Source: Spirosoma aerolatum (lineage in GTDB: Bacteria; Bacteroidota; Bacteroidia; Cytophagales; Spirosomataceae). Taken from it: a DNA stretch of 64,000 nt. Below are positions 62,436-64,000 of this stretch, in pieces. The stretch covers positions 2,677,001-2,741,000 of the forward strand of contig NZ_CP020104.1 of NCBI RefSeq assembly GCF_002056795.1. Direction: 5' to 3'. Each line of letters begins with the position of its first letter. Position 1 is the stretch's first letter. Below the pieces are notes generated by a model, which did no database searches, was not told the DNA's origin, and saw nothing but the letters and a program-made list of their open reading frames with translations. The position numbers and the translations under genes were made by a program.

Positions 62436-62520
62436 AATGATTGAATTGTTGAATGATTGAATGATTGAATAATTGAATAATCGAAGGAACCCCATTCAAT
62501 CATTCAACAATTCAATCATT
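62436..62520. repeat. Perfect palindrome, 28-bp arms, between dienoyl genes
   Basis: Arms 62436-62463 and 62493-62520 are perfectly complementary over 28 bp, with a 29-nt loop that contains two more words of the same type. The words are TGAATGAT and variants such as TGAATTGT, as in the palindrome at 41149. It fills the gap and directly adjoins the start codon at 62435. Confidence 0.95.
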
Positions 62521-62527
62521 CACTCAT

Positions 62528-63367
62528 TTAGTATCCTCTGTCTATTTTCTTGTTGAATTCGGCTTTACGTTTTTCCTGCGTGGCTTGCATGGCTTCCGAA
62601 AAATCGGCTGACTGGAGTTGGCTGGAGTTCCAGACGGCCACATACTGCAAACCGTCTTCGATGGATTTGTTGAGGCTGTAGTTCAAGACTCGTTTGGCTC
62701 CCTGTACGGCTGTTGCCGGATTGTCGGCTATTTGATGGGCTAGTTTGTCGGCGGCTTCGAAGAGCTGATCGGGCGTATCGTAAACATGATTGACCAGGCC
62801 AGTCCGCTCGGCAAAGGCGGAGTCGTAGTCGGCCCCGGTAAAGGCCATTTCGCGGGTAAAGCCCTGACCGATGATCTGGGGTAGAAACTGTAGACCGCCA
62901 ATATCGGGCGTAATGGCCAGCTTCACTTCCCGGAGGCTGAATTTAGCATCGCGAGAGCATAGCCGGATATCGGCCGCTGCGATCATATTTAAGCCTCCAC
63001 CTATACACCAGCCATGCACAGCCGCAATAACGGGTTTGGGCGACTCATGCATTTTTTGAAACCCCGACTGCATTTGCCGAATCTGCGCCATCAGGTCGAC
63101 TCGTTGGTGGGCCAGTACGGTGCCCGTAGTCATTGTTCCAAGGCGCGGAAGCATTTGCATCACATTGAGGCCATAGCTGAAATGATCACCACTTCCCCGA
63201 AACACCAGGCAGCGAACGTCGGGCTTTTGGTTCAGTTCGTCCATGGCTCTGGGAAGTTCTTCCCAAAACTCAGGGCCCATCGCATTGCCTTTGCCAGGGC
63301 CAAGTAAAGAAATGGTCATCACCCCATCGGTCTGTGCGAAGGATAGTGACTGATAGGTTTGTTCCAT
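62528..63367 (-). CDS. Crotonase-fold enzyme, dienoyl-CoA-isomerase-like
   Basis: A 279-residue crotonase-family protein. It has FRGSGDHFSYGLNVMQM, AAVHGWCIGGGLNMIAAADIRL (oxyanion hole) and the EVKLAITPDIGGLQFLPQ segment whose Glu and Asp match the active-site pair of delta3,5-delta2,4-dienoyl-CoA isomerases (ECH1). With the DECR-like SDR it would handle double bonds of unsaturated fatty acids during beta-oxidation. A promoter is at 63462. Confidence 0.82.
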   Translation of the reverse strand: MEQTYQSLSFAQTDGVMTISLLGPGKGNAMGPEFWEELPRAMDELNQKPDVRCLVFRGSGDHFSYGLNVMQMLPRLGTMTTGTVLAHQRVDLMAQIRQMQSGFQKMHESPKPVIAAVHGWCIGGGLNMIAAADIRLCSRDAKFSLREVKLAITPDIGGLQFLPQIIGQGFTREMAFTGADYDSAFAERTGLVNHVYDTPDQLFEAADKLAHQIADNPATAVQGAKRVLNYSLNKSIEDGLQYVAVWNSSQLQSADFSEAMQATQEKRKAEFNKKIDRGY

Positions 63368-63461
63368 CGAGCTTAGGCTAAGTGGCTAGTCGTTCTTTCC
63401 TGTACTAATAAAAGAACGGATTAGGCAATAATCTAATTAGTATGCAAGCATACGATTGATG

Positions 63462-63493
63462 TAAAGGTAGCAGAATTGCACCATGAAACGCAA
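63462..63493 (-). promoter_or_regulatory. Bacteroidota-type promoter for the dienoyl pair
   Basis: On the minus strand, TTG (complement of 63491-63493), 21 bp, then TACCTTTA (complement of 63462-63469). It lies 95 bp before the isomerase start; the last base differs from TAnnTTTG. Confidence 0.45.
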
Positions 63494-63520
63494 CAGCCCT
63501 TTGGGTTGACGAACAAATTC

Positions 63521-64000
63521 TCAGCCGGTAACCTGAACGGAATAAGACCCAGTGTACACTAATTTACCATCCAGACGAATATTTTTGACGGACGTATTTT
63601 GGCTGATGGTGACCGTATGCCCGGCGTTTACTTTTACATATTCGTTGGCAAACGGAACGCGCCCAACAGTCCATATCGATTTGTCCTGCCAGTTGCCCGA
63701 TGCCACCGTTTCGACGGTATCTGAGAAAAGCGATATGGTGGGGAAAGGATGAAAAAGTAATGAGTTTGTCGTTGTGGAAGCGGTGCCAAACCAGTCGTTG
63801 AGGATGTCGGTATAAACCCGCCGGAAGTCGATCTGCATCGTGATATCTTTGTTGCCAGTCTGACCCGTCAGATTGGCAAGATCGGGGTTCTGACCAAAGG
63901 TGCGGTGCTTTAAATTACTGCCGAAAACGAACATGGGAGCCGCAACACCGTGATCGGTGCCTCGCGAATTGTTGGAGTTGGCCCGTCGTCCAAACTCGGA
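63521..64000 (-). CDS. C-terminal part of a DUF1501 protein with a G8-like tail
   Basis: The frame is open from the window's right edge and ends at 63521; it is a partial gene. The visible part starts with SEFGRRANSNNSRGTDHGVAAP, the conserved C-terminal motif of DUF1501 sulfatase-like proteins, and continues through FRRVYTDILNDWFG. The last 70 residues, ASGNWQDKSIWTVGRVP then VKVNAGHTVTI, resemble the G8-like beta-sandwich found at the end of secreted Bacteroidota proteins. The protein should be exported. The function of DUF1501 proteins is not established. Confidence 0.8.
   Translation of the reverse strand, partial: SEFGRRANSNNSRGTDHGVAAPMFVFGSNLKHRTFGQNPDLANLTGQTGNKDITMQIDFRRVYTDILNDWFGTASTTTNSLLFHPFPTISLFSDTVETVASGNWQDKSIWTVGRVPFANEYVKVNAGHTVTISQNTSVKNIRLDGKLVYTGSYSVQVTG

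Noticed and set aside
1..64000. Insertion sequences, tRNA or rRNA genes
   Set aside because: No transposase reading frame, terminal repeats, cloverleaf or rRNA-like sequence was seen.

Overview
The window looks like chromosome of a Bacteroidota bacterium, order Cytophagales, most like Spirosoma or a relative (inference). The reasons are promoters of the Bacteroidota type (TTG, 19-21 bp, TAnnTTTG), many lipoproteins with a Cys lipobox, a CarboxypepD-plug TonB receptor, DUF2723, DUF4494, HYC_CC_PP and DUF1501 proteins, and a type VI secretion system of the Bacteroidota subtype (T6SSiii). No rRNA, tRNA, CRISPR array, transposase or phage gene was found.

Layout. 1-3633: lipoprotein end, ABC exporter, small lipoprotein, Uma2-like nuclease. 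3813-9718: a four-gene sugar-oxidation and transport unit (PVC-type cytochrome c dehydrogenase, sugar-phosphate isomerase/epimerase-like protein, SDR, MFS permease). 10169-25955: a T6SSiii operon preceded by a frameshifted outer-membrane barrel gene, in the order tssE-tssF-tssG-tssK-tssO-tssH(clpV)-PAAR-tssB-tssC-four tssD(hcp)-tssI(vgrG)-DUF3592. A five-helix membrane protein that I read as TssN lies just beyond on the other strand (27265-28026). TssP, TssQ and TssR are not recognisable here. 28189-37541: SdiA-regulated-like lipoprotein, folD, an AT-rich stretch with an orphan gene, a DUF2723 glycosyltransferase, an AlkZ-like protein, and a Na+/H+ antiporter gene cut by one in-frame amber codon. 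37851-46765: barrel proteins, dnaJ-grpE, queG, kynureninase, sialidase-like protein, esterase and a phosphatase remnant.

46802-59895 is a copper/heavy-metal region: tolC-cusB-cusA efflux operon, a divergent OmpR-type regulator, a secreted HMA protein, a Cys-rich four-helix copper-storage protein, an AraC regulator with an N-terminal CxxC metal-binding segment, a TonB receptor and a HYC_CC_PP protein. Between tolC and the regulator are two arrays of four TTAA boxes, each spaced exactly 11 bp, one beside each promoter; these are probably the regulator's binding sites. 60010-64000: lipoprotein, DUF4494, a dienoyl-CoA reductase/isomerase pair, and the end of a DUF1501 protein with a G8-like tail.

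The most unusual non-coding feature is a set of long perfect or near-perfect palindromes that fill gaps between genes (grpE/dnaJ 37 bp arms, 53496-53574 37 bp arms, 31293-31364 34 bp arms, 62436-62520 28 bp arms, 46459-46520 22 bp arms and several imperfect ones). Some are built of short repeated words shared between distant loci. One has an arm that matches the end of a decayed gene.
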